From Azospirillum sp. B4 (GTDB lineage: Bacteria > Pseudomonadota > Alphaproteobacteria > Azospirillales > Azospirillaceae), in contig NZ_BACU01000527.1 in assembly GCF_000333275.1 (NCBI RefSeq), forward strand, positions 1 to 64,000: a stretch of 64,000 nt of DNA. The letters are read 5' to 3'. Shown here one piece after another: positions 61,701 through 64,000 of the stretch (positions are counted from its first letter, which is position 1; the number at the start of each line of letters is the position of its first letter). The notes under the pieces are model-generated. The model was not told the DNA's origin. It worked only from the letters and a program-made list of their open reading frames with translations, and searched no databases. The translations under genes were made by a program, and so were the position numbers.

Positions 61701-62840
61701 ATGAATACCTTGCCTAAGATAGATTTCATCTACCTTTCCGAACCGGACATGATCCGGGCCGGCGTGACCGATATGGCGGCCTGCGTCGACACAATGGAGG
61801 AGATGTTCCGTTTGCTCCACGCTGGCGACTATCGCATGGCGGGACCGGACAGCAATTCGCACGGCGCCATCGTGGTCTTTCCGGAAGACTCCCCCTTTCC
61901 GGACATGCCGAAGCCGACGGCGGATCGCCGGTTCATGGCCATGCCCGCGTATCTGGGGGGGGAATTCCGCACCGCCGGTATGAAATGGTACGGCTCCAAC
62001 ATTGAGAATCGGGACAAGGGGCTGCCCCGATCAATCCTGATGTTCATCCTCAATGATGCCGATACGGGCGCGCCTTTGGCCGTGATGTCGGCCAACCTGC
62101 TCTCGGCCTATCGCACCGGCGCGGTTCCCGGGGTGGGGGCCCGTCATCTGGCGCGTAAGGAGTCACGCGTGGTTGGCATCTTGGGCCCGGGGGTGATGGC
62201 CAGGACCTCGCTTGCGGCGTTCATGGCGACCTGTCCCCATATCGACACCATCAAGGTGAAGGGGCGGGGCCGGAAGAACGTTGACGCTTTCCTCGCCTGG
62301 CTGAAGCAGACCTATCCGCAGATCACCACCGTGAAGGTGGTTGATACCGATGAGGAGGTGGTGCGCGGTTCCGACATCGCCACCTTCTGCGCATCGGTTG
62401 CGACGGGTGACCCGTCGAAGTACCCGACGGTGCGGCGCGACTGGGTCAGCCCCGGCACCTTCCTGTCGATGCCGGCGCCCTGCAATATCGATGAAGGCAT
62501 GGAAGCGCCGGAAATCCGCAAGGTGCTGGATTTTACCGGCCTCTATGAAACCTATCAGGCGGAAAACCCCAAGCCTGTCCATAAGCTCATCCCGGCGGTC
62601 GGCGTGCGCTTTTTCGATCTGGTGGACGAAGGCCGCGTCGCGCGCGGGCAATTGGAAGACCTTGGCCGGATTGCCGCTGGCGACGCGCCCGGCCGCCGCA
62701 ACGATGACGAGATCATCATCCTGTCGGTTGGCGGCATGGCGGTGGAGGACGTCGCGTGGGGCACGCAGGTTTATCGCAATGCCCTGGCCAAAGGGATCGG
62801 CATGCGCCTCCCCCTGTGGGACGAACCCGCGTTGCGATGA
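61701..62840 (+). CDS. Ornithine cyclodeaminase/mu-crystallin family protein
   Basis: A 379-residue NAD(P)-binding protein of the OCD/mu-crystallin family. Conserved parts are AMPAYLGGEFRTAGMKWYGSN (substrate loop), SANLLSAYRTGAVPGVGARHLAR, the dinucleotide motif VVGILGPGVMARTSLAAF and SMPAPCNIDE. It is longer than typical ornithine cyclodeaminase (about 320-350). Members also include imine and ketimine reductases. Combined with RidA and an FAD amine oxidase it suggests handling of imines from amine or amino-acid oxidation. Substrate unknown. Confidence 0.85.
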   Translation: MNTLPKIDFIYLSEPDMIRAGVTDMAACVDTMEEMFRLLHAGDYRMAGPDSNSHGAIVVFPEDSPFPDMPKPTADRRFMAMPAYLGGEFRTAGMKWYGSNIENRDKGLPRSILMFILNDADTGAPLAVMSANLLSAYRTGAVPGVGARHLARKESRVVGILGPGVMARTSLAAFMATCPHIDTIKVKGRGRKNVDAFLAWLKQTYPQITTVKVVDTDEEVVRGSDIATFCASVATGDPSKYPTVRRDWVSPGTFLSMPAPCNIDEGMEAPEIRKVLDFTGLYETYQAENPKPVHKLIPAVGVRFFDLVDEGRVARGQLEDLGRIAAGDAPGRRNDDEIIILSVGGMAVEDVAWGTQVYRNALAKGIGMRLPLWDEPALR

Positions 62841-62890
62841 GGGCTCCGGCCCGGCCCACCAATACATCCCTTACCGCCTGGGAGAATGAG

Positions 62891-63313
62891 ATGCCCGATA
62901 TCATCAAGATCAAGACAGGAAACAAATTCGAGGACCATGGCAGTTATTCGCGCCTGGTCGCCGTCGATGATCTGATCTTCGTGTCCAACACCGCCGGCCG
63001 CAACCCGCGCACCAAGGTACTGCCCGATGATCCGGCCGAGCAGGCCCTGCAGGCCCTGAGCAACATCGAGGGCGCATTGGCCGCCGTCGATGCGACGCTG
63101 GAAGACGTGGTCGCCGCGCGGGTTTTCGTGCAGTTCCCCGAGGACGTGGAAACCGTCATGACCGCGTACGGCAACCGGATGCGGGGGATCAACCCGACAT
63201 TGACCATGACGTGCCCGCCGCTGGGCTCGCTTCAATACAAGGTGGAGATCGAGGTGACGGCCTGGCGCGGCGCGTCGAAGGCGACCGTCAAGGAAATGCG
63301 GATCACCCTCTGA
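62891..63313 (+). CDS. RidA/YjgF family enamine/imine deaminase
   Basis: A 140-residue RidA-family protein: FVSNTAGRNP, AEQALQALSNIEGALAAVDATLEDVVAARVFVQ and GINPTLTMTCPPLGSLQYKVEIEVTAW. The family Arg that binds the carboxylate appears replaced in the PTLTM..PPL segment, so it is one of the diverged subgroups rather than a clear RidA deaminase. GGGAGAATGAG precedes the ATG, 50 bases after the cyclodeaminase-like gene. Confidence 0.85.
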   Translation: MPDIIKIKTGNKFEDHGSYSRLVAVDDLIFVSNTAGRNPRTKVLPDDPAEQALQALSNIEGALAAVDATLEDVVAARVFVQFPEDVETVMTAYGNRMRGINPTLTMTCPPLGSLQYKVEIEVTAWRGASKATVKEMRITL

Positions 63314-63348
63314 CCGTGACGCCACCATCCAGTTCGAAGAAATGGACC

Positions 63349-64000
63349 ATGGCTCCTGATATAATTCCGGTAGAAACCTCATCAGATTTTCCATCGGTAA
63401 CCACGGTCGTCGTCATTGGCGGAGGCATCGTCGGGTTGGTGGCGGCGCTTACGCTGGCGGAACGGGGTGTTCCGGTGGTGGTGCTGGAAAAGGGCCGCAT
63501 TGCCGGCGAACAATCGTCCCGGAATCTCGGCTGGGTGCGCAAGATGCTGCGGTCGGTGCCGGATCTGCCGATGGCGCTGGCCGCCGAAAACCTTTGGGCG
63601 GAGATGCCGGGGCGTGTCGGTAGCGACTGTGGCTATCGCCAAGCCGGCATCATGTACGTCGCCCGCACGCCGGCGGAGATGGCCGCCCATGAACGCTGGT
63701 TGGACTCCGTCAAAGGGGTCTCTCTCGACAGCCGGCTGCTGACGCCGCGCGAGATCACGGAGATGGTGCCGGGCGGGGCGGAGCCGTTCGTCGGCGGAAT
63801 TTACACCCCGTCGGACGCTCGTGCCGAGCCCACGATCGCGTCCAGCGTGATCGCCCGGGCGGCGATGGCGAAGGGCGCGGTCATCGTCGAGAATTGCGCC
63901 GTCCGCACACTGTCGATGGTTGCGGGGAAGGTCGGCGGCGTCGTGACGGAGCGCGGGGAAATACGTTGCGGGCAGGTCATTCTTGCTGGCGGCGTCTGGT
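63349..64000 (+). CDS. DadA-like FAD-dependent oxidoreductase, N-terminal part (truncated by window edge)
   Basis: The frame stays open to the window edge. The FAD motif VVVIGGGIVGLVAALTLAERG is at about residues 16-36, followed by VVLEKGRIAGEQSSRNLGWVRKM, the pattern of D-amino-acid dehydrogenase and sarcosine/glycine oxidase-like DAO enzymes, and IYTPSDARAEP. The ATG at 63349 is used; a GTG 11 codons earlier keeps the frame. Role: oxidation of an amine or amino acid to an imine, which the RidA and cyclodeaminase homologues upstream could process. Confidence 0.85.
   Translation, partial: MAPDIIPVETSSDFPSVTTVVVIGGGIVGLVAALTLAERGVPVVVLEKGRIAGEQSSRNLGWVRKMLRSVPDLPMALAAENLWAEMPGRVGSDCGYRQAGIMYVARTPAEMAAHERWLDSVKGVSLDSRLLTPREITEMVPGGAEPFVGGIYTPSDARAEPTIASSVIARAAMAKGAVIVENCAVRTLSMVAGKVGGVVTERGEIRCGQVILAGGVW

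Overview
The window reads as chromosome or large replicon of a high-GC alphaproteobacterium rich in TonB-dependent receptors. Codon use, Tat-exported enzymes, DUF6152/DUF6644-type proteins and IS1380/IS256 elements would fit Azospirillaceae (Niveispirillum/Nitrospirillum-like) or a sphingomonad. The genus is an inference and cannot be settled from the sequence alone. The whole window looks like a catabolic accessory region for aromatic compounds, plausibly plant-derived.

Region 1 (1-19290) is an indole-3-acetic acid (auxin) degradation block. A MarR-type regulator (iacR) faces a tightly packed operon iacA-iacB-iacI-iacC-iacD-iacE-iacG followed by catB-catC-catA, so IAA would be taken to catechol and on to the beta-ketoadipate enol-lactone. 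A 2Fe-2S ferredoxin and an FAD reductase on the other strand probably supply electrons to the IacCD oxygenase, in the place usually held by IacF. A four-gene minus-strand operon (TIM-barrel sugar-isomerase-like, MFS carrier, penicillin-acylase-like hydrolase, amidase) and a divergent TonB receptor suggest uptake and hydrolysis of an amide-linked substrate, possibly conjugated IAA. Four copies of an ATTTACGTGA-N4-TCACGTAAAT operator mark the likely IacR regulon, including a cut-off secreted-protein gene at the left edge.

Region 2 (19279-25670) is a junction: remnants of a tannase-family esterase and an oligopeptide ABC ATPase, a frameshifted IS1380-type element with 4-bp target duplication, an 11-unit array of exact 10-bp periodicity, the 3' half of a tRNA-Glu gene serving as an att site, a tyrosine integrase, and a broken IS256-type element carrying two related small insertions.

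Region 3 (25949-61421) holds a twice-repeated, apparently undescribed set: membrane-anchored winged-helix regulators (four paralogues in the window), a DUF6152 protein, a secreted 256-260-residue protein, and a Tat-exported ~444-residue propeller-like protein, accompanied by TonB receptors. Between and after these lie a gentisate ring-cleavage operon (gentisate dioxygenase, FAH-family hydrolase, SnoaL-like protein) and a long CoA-dependent operon: IorA/IorB-type 2-oxoacid ferredoxin oxidoreductase, alpha/beta hydrolase, acyl-CoA ligase, SCP2-type thiolase, DUF35-SDR fusion and a cyclase-family hydrolase, then two small membrane proteins. A second MarR gene, paired with a thioesterase, shares a TTTTAGGTTTAAAG-like motif with the upstream regions of the gentisate and IorAB operons, suggesting one regulon.

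Region 4 (60354-64000) has an AraC-type regulator divergent from an ornithine cyclodeaminase/mu-crystallin homologue, a RidA protein and a truncated DadA-like FAD oxidase, which looks like an amine or amino-acid oxidation operon running out of the window.
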